A DNA stretch of 64,000 bases from Salibacterium halotolerans (GTDB lineage Bacteria > Bacillota > Bacilli > Bacillales > Marinococcaceae): assembly GCF_900115625.1 (NCBI RefSeq), contig NZ_FOXD01000002.1, forward strand, positions 124,001 through 188,000, given 5' to 3'. The notes below the pieces were generated by a model. That model was not told the DNA's origin. It saw only the letters and a program-made list of their open reading frames with translations, and did not search any database. This document shows positions 41,129 to 50,430 of this stretch, piece after piece. Position 1 is the first letter of the stretch, and the number at the start of each line of letters is the position of its first letter. Position numbers and translations under genes: made by a program.

Positions 41129-41401
41129 ATGGCAGTTAAAATCAGACTTAAACGTATGGGAGCAAAAAAATCACCATTTTACCGTCTTGTAGTGGCCGAC
41201 TCCCGCGCTCCGCGCGATGGCCGTTTTATTGAAGAAATTGGAACGTACAATCCGCTGAAAGATCCGGCAGAAGTAAGCATTAACGGCGAGAAAGCCGTAC
41301 AGTGGATGCTGGACGGCGCCCAGCCTTCCGATACTGTGCGCAACCTTTTTTCCAAAGAAGGTCTGATGGAGCGTCTTCATAACGAGAAAAACGGAAAGTA
41401 A
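41129..41401 (+). CDS. rpsP: Ribosomal protein S16 (bS16)
   Basis: A 90-residue 30S protein with the family start [14 protein letters not shown] and the motifs [19 protein letters not shown] and GTYNP. A GGAGGTG site precedes the ATG. It starts the rpsP-khpA unit, normal for Bacillus. Confidence 0.98.
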   Translation: MAVKIRLKRMGAKKSPFYRLVVADSRAPRDGRFIEEIGTYNPLKDPAEVSINGEKAVQWMLDGAQPSDTVRNLFSKEGLMERLHNEKNGK

Positions 41402-41446
41402 AAAGCGTTGTCTGCTGCCCGATTATGGAGAAAGGCGGGGAAATCT

Positions 41447-41677
41447 TTGAAACAGTTGGTCCAGACAATGGTCCTCGCGCTCGTTGACTTTCCCGAAGAG
41501 GTGGAAGTAACAGAGCGCCGGGAAGGAGAAATTCTCGTCCTGACATTAACGGTGCACAAGCAGGATATGGGGAAAGTGATCGGAAAACAGGGCAGAACCG
41601 CAAATGCGATGCGTTCTGTCCTGTATGCCGGTGCCTCCCATCATCAAGAGCGCATTCGATTGGATATTATCGAATAG
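41447..41677 (+). CDS. khpA: KH-domain RNA-binding protein KhpA (YlqC)
   Basis: A 76-residue single KH domain protein with the RNA-binding loop GKQGRTAN. KhpA forms a complex with KhpB/Jag and affects cell length and RNA regulation in Firmicutes. UUG 41447 is the start: AAAGGCGGGG lies 6 bases upstream and the length fits the family; earlier frames run into the rpsP spacer. A strong terminator starts 4 bases after the stop. Confidence 0.94.
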   Translation: MKQLVQTMVLALVDFPEEVEVTERREGEILVLTLTVHKQDMGKVIGKQGRTANAMRSVLYAGASHHQERIRLDIIE

Positions 41678-41680
41678 GAG

Positions 41681-41714
41681 AAAAGGCAGGGACCCGCATT
41701 CCCTGCCTTTTTTT
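41681..41714 (+). terminator. Terminator after khpA
   Basis: An 11-bp perfect stem (AAAAGGCAGGG, 41681-41691, complement at 41701-41711) is followed by T7. Confidence 0.92.
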
Positions 41715-41798
41715 AAAAAAGCGGACCGGTCAATGCCCGGTACCCTTCATACCCGGATGCGGACCGCTCCATCACTTGTTTTCAACTGAGGTGAATCC

Positions 41799-42218
41799 AT
41801 GCGTATCATTAAAAAAGCCGCTGTAAAACATGTATTGACAGACAAAATGCGGGAAAAGATGGTTTCTGATTTTCACCGGGACCAAAGGCAGCTGAACAAA
41901 GAAATAGAGCAGCTCCGGTTTCAGATGCAGAAACAGTGGAAAACAGCAGATACCGGATGGAAGAAAACAGAAATTAAAGAACGATATGATAAAGAAATAG
42001 AAAAGCGTAAAGAAAAGGTGAAGCACTCTGAATTTCAGCTGACTCAGCTGGAACAGCTTCCGCCCGGCACTGAAATAGGATCCAGGGAAGTGGACGTAAT
42101 CGAAGAGGTGGCTGAAGGGGATGAATGGCCGTCGCAGAATCAGGAAATTGTCGTTCAGGACGGGATCATTACACAGATAAGGAATAAAAGATCGGATGAT
42201 GAGAATGGAATGGTTTAA
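41799..42218 (+). CDS. ylqD: YlqD family protein
   Basis: A 139-residue protein of the YlqD family, conserved in Bacillus between khpA and rimM, of unknown function. A highly charged helical segment (about 20-90, probably a coiled coil) is followed by a small domain ending in VVQDGIITQIRN. ATG 41799 lies behind a GAGGTGA site. Its 3' end overlaps rimM by 23 bases. Confidence 0.88.
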   Translation: MRIIKKAAVKHVLTDKMREKMVSDFHRDQRQLNKEIEQLRFQMQKQWKTADTGWKKTEIKERYDKEIEKRKEKVKHSEFQLTQLEQLPPGTEIGSREVDVIEEVAEGDEWPSQNQEIVVQDGIITQIRNKRSDDENGMV

Positions 42219-42720
42219 TGTTGGCAGAATCGTGAACACTCATGGAATAAAAGGAGAATGGAAAGTGTTCCCGATTACTGATTTTGAAGAGGAGCGGTTT
42301 GCTCCGGGAGTGACGCTCTACCTGTCAAAAGGCAGTAAGGAACGCACTCCGGTTACGGTCTCGCATTCCCGGCGGCATAAACAGCACCGGCTTCTGACGG
42401 TGGAGGAAATTTCGTCGGTGGAAGAAGCTGAGGCCTGGCGGGAAGCTGTTCTGCAGATACCTGAAACGGAACTTTCAGAGCTTGAAGACGATGAATTTTA
42501 TTATTATGAAATCATCGGCTGCCGGGTTTATGCAGAGGATAAAACACTGCTTGGTGAGGTCAAAGAGGTGCAGTCCCCCGGCGCCAATGACGTATGGGTG
42601 GTCGAGGCAGCCGGGGGCGGCCGGGATATTCTCGTTCCCTACATTGATGATATTGTCAAACGGGTGGACATAAAAGAAAAAACCATTATCATTCATGTCA
42701 TGGAAGGACTGCTGCCGTGA
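42196..42720 (+). CDS. rimM: Ribosome maturation factor RimM
   Basis: A 174-residue 16S processing factor that binds S19. N-terminal RimM domain ([18 protein letters not shown]) and C-terminal PRC barrel ([11 protein letters not shown] ... [12 protein letters not shown]). ATGs at 42196, 42199 and 42205 are possible; the first best fits an AAGGA site. The start lies inside ylqD and the stop overlaps trmD. Confidence 0.96.
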   Translation: MMRMEWFNVGRIVNTHGIKGEWKVFPITDFEEERFAPGVTLYLSKGSKERTPVTVSHSRRHKQHRLLTVEEISSVEEAEAWREAVLQIPETELSELEDDEFYYYEIIGCRVYAEDKTLLGEVKEVQSPGANDVWVVEAAGGGRDILVPYIDDIVKRVDIKEKTIIIHVMEGLLP

Positions 42721-43442
42721 TGAGAATGGATTTTTTAACCCTTTTTCCAGAGATGTTTCCCGGTGTACTCCAGTCCTCCATGCTGAAACAAGCCCAGGAC
42801 AAGCAGGCTGTATCCTATCACGTGCATAACATCCGCGATTTTTCCGAAAATAAACACCGCAAAACCGACGATTATCCGTACGGCGGCGGAGCCGGAATGG
42901 TTCTGACTCCGCAGCCGGTGTTTGATGCAGCAGCGTTTGCCCGGCAGCAGAGCTCCTCGCAGGCACGAATTATTCTGCTCTGTCCGCAAGGGGCGCCGTT
43001 CACCCAGGAAGACGCGGAAGAACTGGCGGGCGAGAAGCAGCTCATATTCCTATGCGGTCATTACGAAGGGTATGATGAGCGGATACGCACGCATCTGGCA
43101 ACAGATGAGTACTCCATCGGCGACTTTATCATGACTGGCGGGGAGCTTGGTGCCATGACGCTTGCCGACAGTATCACCCGGCTTCTGCCCGGAGTGCTCG
43201 GAAACAGTGAATCGGCTGCGGCAGATTCGTTTTCCGAATCTCTGCTCGAACATCCTCATTACACGAGACCGGCTGATTTCAGAGGGTTGAAGGTGCCGGA
43301 TGTGCTTTTGTCCGGACATCATAAAAATATCGAAACATGGCGCCGGCAGCAGGCGCTTGAGAGAACGCGGAAACGACGCCCGGATCTGCTCGAAAAAAGC
43401 GCGGAACACCTTTCAGTGAAAGAAAATGAAGAAAACCGTTGA
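42720..43442 (+). CDS. trmD: tRNA (guanine-37-N1) methyltransferase
   Basis: A 240-residue SPOUT enzyme that makes m1G37 and prevents frameshifting. Conserved FLTLFPEMF at the start, [24 protein letters not shown] and the trefoil-knot segment [19 protein letters not shown] 42720 overlaps the rimM stop; the GUG at 42717 is an alternative. The end of the gene contains the -35 of a promoter for rplS. Confidence 0.97.
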   Translation: MRMDFLTLFPEMFPGVLQSSMLKQAQDKQAVSYHVHNIRDFSENKHRKTDDYPYGGGAGMVLTPQPVFDAAAFARQQSSSQARIILLCPQGAPFTQEDAEELAGEKQLIFLCGHYEGYDERIRTHLATDEYSIGDFIMTGGELGAMTLADSITRLLPGVLGNSESAAADSFSESLLEHPHYTRPADFRGLKVPDVLLSGHHKNIETWRRQQALERTRKRRPDLLEKSAEHLSVKENEENR

Positions 43443-43467
43443 AGAGCGCCATCCGGTGTGGTAGGAT
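43439..43467 (+). promoter_or_regulatory. Probable SigA promoter of rplS
   Basis: TTGAAG (43439-43444, over the trmD stop), a 17-base spacer and TAGGAT. Each element matches 4/6, with ideal spacing. Confidence 0.5.
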
Positions 43468-43473
43468 AAATTT

Positions 43474-43551
43474 TGTGGTGAAAGCCGCTTACTACGATGT
43501 TCCGCTGCCGGATAGAACGGCATGAGCATTCGAGAGAAGGAGGCAACAAAA
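43474..43551 (+). promoter_or_regulatory. Leader of rplS, candidate L19 autoregulatory element
   Basis: About 80 untranslated bases precede rplS. They contain a small stem (GCCG ... CGGC near 43507-43521) and end in AAGGAGG. L19 leader RNAs are known in Bacillus, but I cannot match this sequence to that consensus by eye. Confidence 0.35.
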
Positions 43552-43896
43552 ATGCAGGAACTGCTTCGTGAAATCACGAAAGATCAGCTCAAAACCGATG
43601 TGCCGGATTTCCGTCCGGGGGATACGGTGCGGGTACACGCAAAAGTCGTGGAAGGCTCCCGTGAGCGTATTCAGGTATTCCAGGGCGTAGTTATCAAACG
43701 CCGCGGAGGCGGAATCAGTGAAACGTTTACCGTTCGTAAGGTATCTTACGGTATCGGCGTGGAACGTACATTTCCGGTTCATTCCCCGCGTATTGACAAG
43801 ATTGAAGTGAAGCGCCGCGGCAAAGTACGTCAGGCGAGACTTTACTATCTCCGCAATCTGCGTGGAAAAGCTGCCCGCATCAAAGAAATTCGATAG
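43552..43896 (+). CDS. rplS: Ribosomal protein L19 (bL19)
   Basis: A 114-residue 50S protein at the subunit interface. It begins [16 protein letters not shown] and contains [19 protein letters not shown] and [14 protein letters not shown] 43552 follows AAGGAGG by 8 bases; the upstream extension is leader. A terminator follows. Confidence 0.98.
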   Translation: MQELLREITKDQLKTDVPDFRPGDTVRVHAKVVEGSRERIQVFQGVVIKRRGGGISETFTVRKVSYGIGVERTFPVHSPRIDKIEVKRRGKVRQARLYYLRNLRGKAARIKEIR

Positions 43897-43905
43897 GGAA
43901 TCCCG

Positions 43906-43944
43906 AAGACTGCCACGGCAAACGCGCCGTAGCAGTCTTTTTTT
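43906..43944 (+). terminator. Terminator after rplS
   Basis: Stem AAGACTGC / GCAGTCTT (43906-43913, 43932-43939) with an inner ACGGC/GCCGT extension, followed by T7. Confidence 0.92.
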
Positions 43945-43992
43945 AGAAGAAAAAAACTCCCCAAACAGGGCAGACAGGAAAGGAGTACAGCC

Positions 43993-44925
43993 ATGACGAT
44001 TCAATGGTATCCTGGACATATGGAAAAGGCAAAACGCCAGGTGGCTGAGCAGTTGAAACGGGTGGATGCGGCGGTTGAGCTGGTAGATGCCCGTATTCCT
44101 TTTTCTTCACGGAATCCGATGCTTGATCAAATACTGCAGGACAAACCCCGAGTTGTTGTTCTTACAAAAAGTGACATGGCCGATCCTGATGTGAGTGCAC
44201 AGTGGCTCCGTTTTTACGAAGCACAAGGAGCGGAGGCGGTGACGTTGAATGCTCTCCAAAGTAAGGGGGCTAAACCGGTCATAGACAAGGCGGAAAAGGT
44301 CACAGCTCCGATTTTTGATAAAATGAAACAAAAAGGCATCAGACCCCGTGCCATCCGCGCGATGATACTGGGAATTCCGAACGTCGGGAAATCAACGGTC
44401 ATTAACCGTCTCGTCGGCAGAAAGACGGCGAAGACAGGCGATAAACCGGGCATCACGAAAGCGCAGCAGTGGCTGAAAGTGGGAAATAAAATGGAACTGC
44501 TTGATACACCAGGCATTCTATGGCCGAAATTTGAAGACCAGATGGTAGGATACAGGCTCGCGGCAACAGGTGCGATTAAAGATGAGCGGCTCGATCTGGA
44601 GGACATTGCTCTTTATCTGACGAGACTTCTGAAAGAACGCTATCCGCAAGCGTTGAAGGAGAGGTACCGGATCGAAGAACTGCCTGCTGACGACCACGAC
44701 CTGTTTACACAGATAGGAAGCAAAAGAGGGTGCCTGCAGCCGGGAGGTTATGTGGATGAAGAACAGTGCGCCGCCCTGATCCTGCGCGAATTCAGAGATG
44801 GAAAGCTGGGACGCCTGTCGCTTGAAACACCATCGGATCATGAGGAAAAAAAGGATACGCATGCCTCTTCGAATGCAGAGAAGTCATCCGATATAATGAG
44901 TAGAGATAAGGATGCAGATGTATGA
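43993..44925 (+). CDS. rbgA: Ribosome biogenesis GTPase RbgA (YlqF)
   Basis: Circularly permuted GTPase needed for late 50S assembly (L16 incorporation). The 310-residue protein begins MTIQWYPGHMEKAKRQ; motif order is G4 (VVLTKSDM, about 57), G1 (GIPNVGKST, about 127) and G3 (DTPGI). A C-terminal helical domain and an acidic, low-complexity tail follow. The stop overlaps the rnhB ATG. Confidence 0.97.
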   Translation: MTIQWYPGHMEKAKRQVAEQLKRVDAAVELVDARIPFSSRNPMLDQILQDKPRVVVLTKSDMADPDVSAQWLRFYEAQGAEAVTLNALQSKGAKPVIDKAEKVTAPIFDKMKQKGIRPRAIRAMILGIPNVGKSTVINRLVGRKTAKTGDKPGITKAQQWLKVGNKMELLDTPGILWPKFEDQMVGYRLAATGAIKDERLDLEDIALYLTRLLKERYPQALKERYRIEELPADDHDLFTQIGSKRGCLQPGGYVDEEQCAALILREFRDGKLGRLSLETPSDHEEKKDTHASSNAEKSSDIMSRDKDADV

Positions 44926-45689
44926 AAAAATTGAGTATTTCCGATATCCGGTATTATTTATTCGAGGAGCAGCCGGATGCAGCGTGGCTGGAGACGCTGC
45001 GGCAGGATGAGAGAAAGGGCGTCCGTCAGCTGATCAGCCGCTACGACAAACATAGAGAAGCAGAAAAGGTGAGGGAAGCGGCGTTTCTGGACTCTCTGTT
45101 TTTTGAGAACCAGTACAGGGAACAGGGCTTTACGGCCGCCGCGGGCGTGGATGAAGTCGGAAGAGGCCCTCTTGCCGGACCGGTGACCGCGGCTGCGGCG
45201 ATCCTTCCCCGGAACTGCTTTCTGCCGGGGCTTACAGATTCGAAGAAACTGAAAAAAGAAGAGCGGAATTATTTTTATGAAAAACTGACAGCGGAGGCAG
45301 TGTATCACATTGTGCATGTTCCGGCGGACGTGATTGATGACATAAACATATACCAGGCCTCCAGAAAAGCCATGAAGCAGGCGGTGGAAGGTCTCAGAGA
45401 AGAAGCGGATATCCTGCTTGTTGATGCGGTCACCATCTCCACCAGCCTGCCGCAGCTCCCTTTGACGAAAGGGGACGAGCGGAGTGCCTCCATTGCTGCA
45501 GCCTCGGTGCTTGCCAAAGTGGAACGGGACCGGTATATGTCGGAACTCACGCGAACCTACCCGGAATACGGTTTTGATACAAATGCAGGTTACGGAACAG
45601 CTGAGCACCTGGAGGCTCTGAACCGGCTGGGGCCGACTCCGGAGCACCGGCGCAGCTTTGCACCTGTGCGGGACAGCATCCAGCACTAA
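44922..45689 (+). CDS. rnhB: Ribonuclease HII
   Basis: A 255-residue enzyme that removes ribonucleotides from DNA. Catalytic D77 and E78 are in GVDEVGRGPLAGPV; the third and fourth acidic residues lie in the LLVDAVTI and AAASVLAKVERD segments. A 70-residue N-terminal extension is typical of Bacillus RNase HII. ATGA overlap with rbgA. Confidence 0.96.
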   Translation: MKKLSISDIRYYLFEEQPDAAWLETLRQDERKGVRQLISRYDKHREAEKVREAAFLDSLFFENQYREQGFTAAAGVDEVGRGPLAGPVTAAAAILPRNCFLPGLTDSKKLKKEERNYFYEKLTAEAVYHIVHVPADVIDDINIYQASRKAMKQAVEGLREEADILLVDAVTISTSLPQLPLTKGDERSASIAAASVLAKVERDRYMSELTRTYPEYGFDTNAGYGTAEHLEALNRLGPTPEHRRSFAPVRDSIQH

Positions 45690-45707
45690 GAAACAGGGTG
45701 GAACGTT

Positions 45708-47543
45708 ATGGATCCATTACAATTGCAGGCATCATCTTTAACCAAAAAAAGTGCATCCCGGCAGACGACTCTGTCCCTTCCGAAAGGCCAGGTGTTTGAA
45801 GGAGAAATCACCAAATTGTTTCCCAATCAGACAGCGGCTCTGCGCCTTGGGGGCATGAATGTAACGGCCAGGGTGGAAGCGGCGCTCCATGCTGGTCAGA
45901 GATATTTCTTTCAAGTGAGCCAAAATGATGGCATTCCAAGACTTCAAGTGCTGGAAGCGGATCAGCAGGCGTTGAAAAGCACTGCTGCGGATCAGGGTAG
46001 TGCGGCGAAAGTGCTTCAGGCGCTGGGGCTTGAAGAAAATAAAGCAAATTTATCGATGATCCGCCACTTTCAGCAGGAACAGCTTCCATTTTCCAAAGAA
46101 ATGATCCGGCAGGGTGCTGCCGTGCTGAAACAAGCGGGTGTGATGAACCAGGAAGGCGTACAGCTTCTTTCCGCCATGAACCAGAAGAGCTTCCCGCTCA
46201 CCTTGGAGACGTTCCAGAGTCTGTATCAGGCTGAACATGGAAAGCCGCTGAGCACCCAGATTCAGCAGCTTCAGAGCGGTCTGCAGCAGCTTCAGGCAAC
46301 CGGACTCTCAGGAAGCCGCGACTCTGCCGTATCAAAGCTCGCCGGGGCGGTCCAGGAGACGGTATCAGCCGGTATGATGAACCAGTCCGGCCGTAGTGAC
46401 GCAGTGAACCAGCTGGCGCGTCTTTTTCAACTCGCAGGAGCAGAGCACGCGCCCGGGTCTGTACAAAGTGGAGCCGTATCGCTTCTGCACAAAGCAGGCG
46501 TCATGCCGGCAGGGATGGACACCGCAGAAGGGCTGGCCGCTTTTAAACAGACGATTCTTCTGCCTGAGAACCGGGGTGTGGTCCAGGAGATATGGCCGGA
46601 GACAGCTGCCGCCCGGAATGGGAGAAGTTTTGCTGCGATGGAATCGGCAGAACTGTTTCAGACGTTAATGACCCGGTTTTCGCCGGCGGAAGGAGAAGCC
46701 GGCAGGCAGCAGCTGCAGCTGCTGCTGTCGCTGATGCAGCAGGCAGGCGGACAGTCCCAGGGAGTCCAGACGCCACAGGCTTCCCAGGAGCAGTTGCAGC
46801 AGTTGATGCAGACCATACTTGCGCGCACGTCAGGAAGCTCGGAAAATCAGGCATTGACTGTCCTGCTTCAGGGGTCATTTGCCAACGAACGGGCAGGCGG
46901 AACGCAGGGCTTTTCACAGACAGCGGGTCAGTTTATGCAGCTGCTGCAGCAGCTTGGCCTCCATCATGAATCCGGACTCGCGCAGCAGACTGCAGCAACA
47001 TCAGGAAGTCAATTGGAGAGCATGAACACCGAAAATCTGAAACAGTCTCTTCTGCAGCATATGGCATCGCTTCCTCAGCCGGTACGCGACCAAGCCGAGG
47101 CACTGCTTCACAAAATTTCCGGACAGCAGCTTCTTTCGCAGGAGCAGCAGGGGCAGTTTCAGCAGACGGCTGTACAGATTCCCCTTTCTCTTGCCGGTTT
47201 TCATACCGACCTCTCGATTCAATGGGAGGGGAAAAGGCAGCAGGACGGCACGCTTCATCCGGATCACTGCCGTATTCTTTTTTATCTGGAGATGGAGCAT
47301 CTGGGGGAAACCGTCGCCGACGTGCAGATTCAGAACCGCAGCGTGACCGTCCACGTATACAATGAAACACAGAAGCCGGATAAACTGATGGAACTGCTTC
47401 AGCCTTACCTTGAAAAACGGCTGGCAGAACAAAACTATACCTTAAACGCCGTTCACTGGAAATCGGTACATGAAGAACAGCATGCGCGCAGAACGCCGGC
47501 TTCTTCCTATAGTGGCTGGGAAGGAGTGGATGTACGGATATGA
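45708..47543 (+). CDS. ylqG: FliK-like protein YlqG
   Basis: A 611-residue protein related to B. subtilis YlqG. The N-terminal domain (about 1-85) precedes a long Gln-, Leu- and Ala-rich region. The C-terminal part (about 500-595, LSIQWEGKRQ, RILFYLEMEHLG, VHVYNETQ) resembles the flagellar hook-length control (FliK) C-terminal domain. The role is unknown. It is coupled by an ATGA overlap to an FlhB-C-like gene, echoing the FliK-FlhB pair, yet lies 10 kb from the fla/che operon. Confidence 0.8.
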   Translation: MDPLQLQASSLTKKSASRQTTLSLPKGQVFEGEITKLFPNQTAALRLGGMNVTARVEAALHAGQRYFFQVSQNDGIPRLQVLEADQQALKSTAADQGSAAKVLQALGLEENKANLSMIRHFQQEQLPFSKEMIRQGAAVLKQAGVMNQEGVQLLSAMNQKSFPLTLETFQSLYQAEHGKPLSTQIQQLQSGLQQLQATGLSGSRDSAVSKLAGAVQETVSAGMMNQSGRSDAVNQLARLFQLAGAEHAPGSVQSGAVSLLHKAGVMPAGMDTAEGLAAFKQTILLPENRGVVQEIWPETAAARNGRSFAAMESAELFQTLMTRFSPAEGEAGRQQLQLLLSLMQQAGGQSQGVQTPQASQEQLQQLMQTILARTSGSSENQALTVLLQGSFANERAGGTQGFSQTAGQFMQLLQQLGLHHESGLAQQTAATSGSQLESMNTENLKQSLLQHMASLPQPVRDQAEALLHKISGQQLLSQEQQGQFQQTAVQIPLSLAGFHTDLSIQWEGKRQQDGTLHPDHCRILFYLEMEHLGETVADVQIQNRSVTVHVYNETQKPDKLMELLQPYLEKRLAEQNYTLNAVHWKSVHEEQHARRTPASSYSGWEGVDVRI

Positions 47544-47818
47544 CAGATAAAAAACAAAGCCGCCTTTCAGCTGTGGCGCTTGGCTATCAGGCTCAGTCGG
47601 AGCATGCCCCCAGCGTGAAAGCGAAAGGAAAAGGACTTGTAGCCGAAGAAATTATCGAACGCGCCAGGGATAACAATATTCCCGTGCAGGAAGATCCTTC
47701 GCTTGTGGAACTTCTCTCCCAGCTTGAGATTAACCAATCGATTCCTCCTGAGTTATACGAAGTCGTGGCGGAAGTGTTTGCCTTTTTATACAGGGTCGAT
47801 CAACATTCTTCGTCATAG
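47540..47818 (+). CDS. ylqH: FlhB C-terminal domain-like protein YlqH
   Basis: A 92-residue protein matching the cytoplasmic C-terminal domain of FlhB/YscU export-switch proteins (AVALGYQAQ, APSVKAKGKG, AEEIIERARDNNIPVQED, LVELL). It lacks membrane helices and the self-cleaving NPTH motif: the sequence begins just at the place where the domain would be cut. B. subtilis YlqH has the same shape. Coupled to ylqG. Confidence 0.88.
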   Translation: MTDKKQSRLSAVALGYQAQSEHAPSVKAKGKGLVAEEIIERARDNNIPVQEDPSLVELLSQLEINQSIPPELYEVVAEVFAFLYRVDQHSSS

Positions 47819-47863
47819 AATACAGGGGAAACGGGCACCCTATACGTAAAAAAGGAGCCTGTC

Positions 47864-48016
47864 ATGAAACGAAGACGATCGAAAGATAAACAGAAGTCCT
47901 ATAAAATGGAAGCCGGACAGGAACTTGGATATTTCCGCAGCACATCGGAAGTCCGCTCCTTGTCGCTGTTAAAAGAACTATGGAAAAGACTGACGAAAAA
48001 AACAAATGGAAAATAA
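47864..48016 (+). CDS. Small basic hypothetical protein (50 residues)
   Basis: ATG 47864 is 7 bases after AAAGGAG and opens a 50-codon frame ending TAA at 48016. The product is strongly basic at both ends (MKRRRSKDKQK; LWKRLTKKTNGK), with a short middle ELGYFRSTSEVRS. No family is recognised. A terminator 38 bases downstream supports a real transcript, probably the end of the rbgA-rnhB-ylqG-ylqH unit. Confidence 0.6.
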   Translation: MKRRRSKDKQKSYKMEAGQELGYFRSTSEVRSLSLLKELWKRLTKKTNGK

Positions 48017-48053
48017 TGATACTCCATAAAGAAATATCCCGTATTATGTCTGC

Positions 48054-48081
48054 TCCCGGTGGTTCTGCCCCGGGATTTTTC
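48054..48081 (+). terminator. Terminator before sucC
   Basis: Stem TCCCGG / CCGGGA (48054-48059, 48070-48075), 10-base loop, then TTTTTC. A longer alternative pairing uses ATCCCG at 48036. Confidence 0.65.
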
Positions 48082-48133
48082 ATTGTTCCGGTGAAAAAAT
48101 GACAGCGGTTCACGACAAAATCGTGCCGAATTG

Positions 48134-48162
48134 TTGAATTTGCCGGAGTTTTTTTATACGAT
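48134..48162 (+). promoter_or_regulatory. Probable SigA promoter of sucCD
   Basis: TTGAAT, a 17-base spacer and TACGAT (each 4/6); GATAAT overlaps as an alternative -10. A CACGA-CAAAA-TCGTG hairpin lies just upstream. The transcript would have a leader of about 115 bases containing a CCTTT/AAAGG hairpin. Confidence 0.5.
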
Positions 48163-48284
48163 AATAAGTGCGTGCGAAACAATGGCCTGCTGATACAGCC
48201 TGCGCCTGGCACCTGATATCCTTTCCCGAAAGGTCCGGCCTGAAGCGGGTATTCGTATCGAATCGTTAGGAGGATGGAGAGAAC

Positions 48285-49445
48285 ATGAATATTCATGAGT
48301 ATCAAGGAAAAGAGCTCCTCAGAGAATACGGGGTAGCCGTACCGAATGGAAAAGTAGCCTTTTCCGCAGACGAAGCAGTGGAAGCTGCCAAAGAACTCGG
48401 ATCTGCAGTTTCTGTCGTGAAAGCCCAGATCCATGCAGGCGGGCGCGGAAAAGCCGGCGGGGTCAAAATTGCAAAGACACTCGACGAGGTGCGTACATAC
48501 GCCGAAGAACTTCTGGGCAAGACACTTGTCACGCATCAGACAGGTCCGGAAGGAAAAGAAGTAAAACGGCTTTTCATTGAAGAAGGATCCGATATTCAAA
48601 GCGAATATTATGTCGGACTTGTCATGGACCGTGCATCGTCCCGTGTCGTTATGATGGCCTCCGAAGAAGGTGGAACAGAGATTGAGGAAGTAGCGGAAAA
48701 AAACCCTGAAAAGATTTTCCGCGAATATATTGATCCGGCAGTCGGTATGCAGCCGTACCAGGCACGCCGCCTCGCCTTTAACATCAATATTCCGAAAGAT
48801 CTCCTGAAGCAGGCAGTTAAATTTATGCTTGGCCTGTATAATGTGTACATGGAAAAAGACTGCTCTGTCGCAGAAATCAATCCGCTTGTAACAACAGGCG
48901 ACGGCAGTGTAATGGCACTTGATGCGAAGCTGAATTTTGATTCCAACGCGCTGTACCGCCAGAAAGACATCCTGGAATACCGCGATCTGGATGAAGAAGA
49001 TCCAAAAGAAATCGAAGCTTCAAAATTTGATCTCAGCTATATTGCGCTCGACGGCAATATTGGCTGCATGGTCAACGGTGCGGGGCTTGCCATGTCTACG
49101 ATGGACATTATCAAGTATTATAACGGCGATCCGGCCAACTTCCTCGATGTCGGCGGCGGCGCGACGGCAGAGAAAGTAACCGAAGCCTTTAAGATTATTC
49201 TCGAGGATGACCAGGTTAAAGGCATTTATGTGAATATTTTCGGCGGTATCATGAAATGTGATGTCATTGCTGATGGTGTTGTGGAAGCAACCAAGCAGAT
49301 CGGTCTTGAAATACCACTTGTTGTGCGTCTTGAAGGCACCAACGTGGAAACCGGGAAGCAGATTCTGGAAGAATCCGGACTGAATATAACAGCAGCGGAT
49401 TCCATGGCTGACGGCGCACAGAAAATCGTATCTCAAGTGCAATAG
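48285..49445 (+). CDS. sucC: Succinyl-CoA synthetase beta subunit (ADP-forming)
   Basis: TCA-cycle enzyme subunit, 386 residues. N-terminal ATP-grasp fold with [32 protein letters not shown] and [11 protein letters not shown]-terminal CoA-ligase domain with GGGATAEKV and [13 protein letters not shown] 48285 lies behind GGAGGATGGAGAG. sucD follows 20 bases on. Confidence 0.97.
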   Translation: MNIHEYQGKELLREYGVAVPNGKVAFSADEAVEAAKELGSAVSVVKAQIHAGGRGKAGGVKIAKTLDEVRTYAEELLGKTLVTHQTGPEGKEVKRLFIEEGSDIQSEYYVGLVMDRASSRVVMMASEEGGTEIEEVAEKNPEKIFREYIDPAVGMQPYQARRLAFNINIPKDLLKQAVKFMLGLYNVYMEKDCSVAEINPLVTTGDGSVMALDAKLNFDSNALYRQKDILEYRDLDEEDPKEIEASKFDLSYIALDGNIGCMVNGAGLAMSTMDIIKYYNGDPANFLDVGGGATAEKVTEAFKIILEDDQVKGIYVNIFGGIMKCDVIADGVVEATKQIGLEIPLVVRLEGTNVETGKQILEESGLNITAADSMADGAQKIVSQVQ

Positions 49446-49465
49446 AAAGGCGGGACGAAGTCAAA

Positions 49466-50377
49466 ATGAGCATCTTTATCGATAAAGATACCAAAGTTGT
49501 TGTACAGGGCATTACCGGTTCAACCGGTTTGTTTCATACCCAGCAGGCGCTTGCCTATGGAACACAGATTGTCGGAGGCGTTACACCAGGGAAAGGCGGC
49601 ACCGAAATTGAAGGCGTTCCGGTATTTGATACACTCCATGACGCAGTAATTGAAACCGGAGCCAATGCCACCGTCATTTACGTTCCACCTGCTTTTGCGG
49701 CGGATGCCATTATTGAAGCGGTGGATGAAGAAATGGATCTGGCAATCTGCATCACTGAAGGTATACCGGTTAGTGATATGATGAATGTGAAGCGTTTTAT
49801 GGAAGGCAAGAAAACTCGTTTGGTCGGGCCGAACTGCCCGGGGGTTATCACACCGGAAGAATGCAAAATCGGAATTATGCCTGGCTATATTCATAAAAAA
49901 GGTCATGTCGGCGTTGTATCCCGTTCAGGCACACTGACCTACGAAGCTGTACATCAGCTCTCCACCAATGGTGTCGGCCAGTCTACAGCAGTGGGCATCG
50001 GCGGTGACCCGGTCAATGGAACGAACTTCATCGATGTACTAAAAGAATTCAATGAAGATGATGACACAAAAGCAGTTATCATGATCGGTGAAATTGGTGG
50101 AACCGCGGAAGAAGAAGCAGCAGAGTGGATTAGAGATAACATGGATAAGCCTGTTGTCGGCTTTATCGGCGGACGTACCGCACCTCCGGGAAAAAGAATG
50201 GGCCATGCCGGCGCCATCATCTCCGGCGGAAAAGGCACAGCCGATGAAAAGATTAAAACCCTTGAAAGCTGCGGGGTTGATGTAGCTGATACACCGGCTG
50301 AAATCGGAGACACACTGATTTCTTCCTTGAAGCAGAACAATCTGTTTGAGAAGTGTCTGACACACGATCCACAATAG
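49466..50377 (+). CDS. sucD: Succinyl-CoA synthetase alpha subunit
   Basis: A 303-residue subunit carrying the CoA-binding Rossmann domain ([15 protein letters not shown]) and the phosphohistidine H247 in [24 protein letters not shown] and SRSGTLTYE are conserved. It forms the enzyme with SucC; a strong terminator follows 11 bases after the stop. Confidence 0.97.
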   Translation: MSIFIDKDTKVVVQGITGSTGLFHTQQALAYGTQIVGGVTPGKGGTEIEGVPVFDTLHDAVIETGANATVIYVPPAFAADAIIEAVDEEMDLAICITEGIPVSDMMNVKRFMEGKKTRLVGPNCPGVITPEECKIGIMPGYIHKKGHVGVVSRSGTLTYEAVHQLSTNGVGQSTAVGIGGDPVNGTNFIDVLKEFNEDDDTKAVIMIGEIGGTAEEEAAEWIRDNMDKPVVGFIGGRTAPPGKRMGHAGAIISGGKGTADEKIKTLESCGVDVADTPAEIGDTLISSLKQNNLFEKCLTHDPQ

Positions 50378-50388
50378 TAAAAGAATCG

Positions 50389-50420
50389 GGGCGGGCTTTT
50401 ACCAAGCCCGTCCTTTTTTT
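50389..50420 (+). terminator. Terminator after sucD
   Basis: A 10-bp stem with one G-U pair (GGGCGGGCTT with AAGCCCGTCC), loop TTTACC-like, then T7 (50414-50420). Confidence 0.92.
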
Positions 50421-50430
50421 GGAAGGATGA

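Noticed and set aside
46240-46980. Tandem repeat protein or recent insertion inside ylqG
   Set aside because: The Gln/Leu-rich stretch is low-complexity, without a fixed repeat period, and its composition fits FliK-like linkers.
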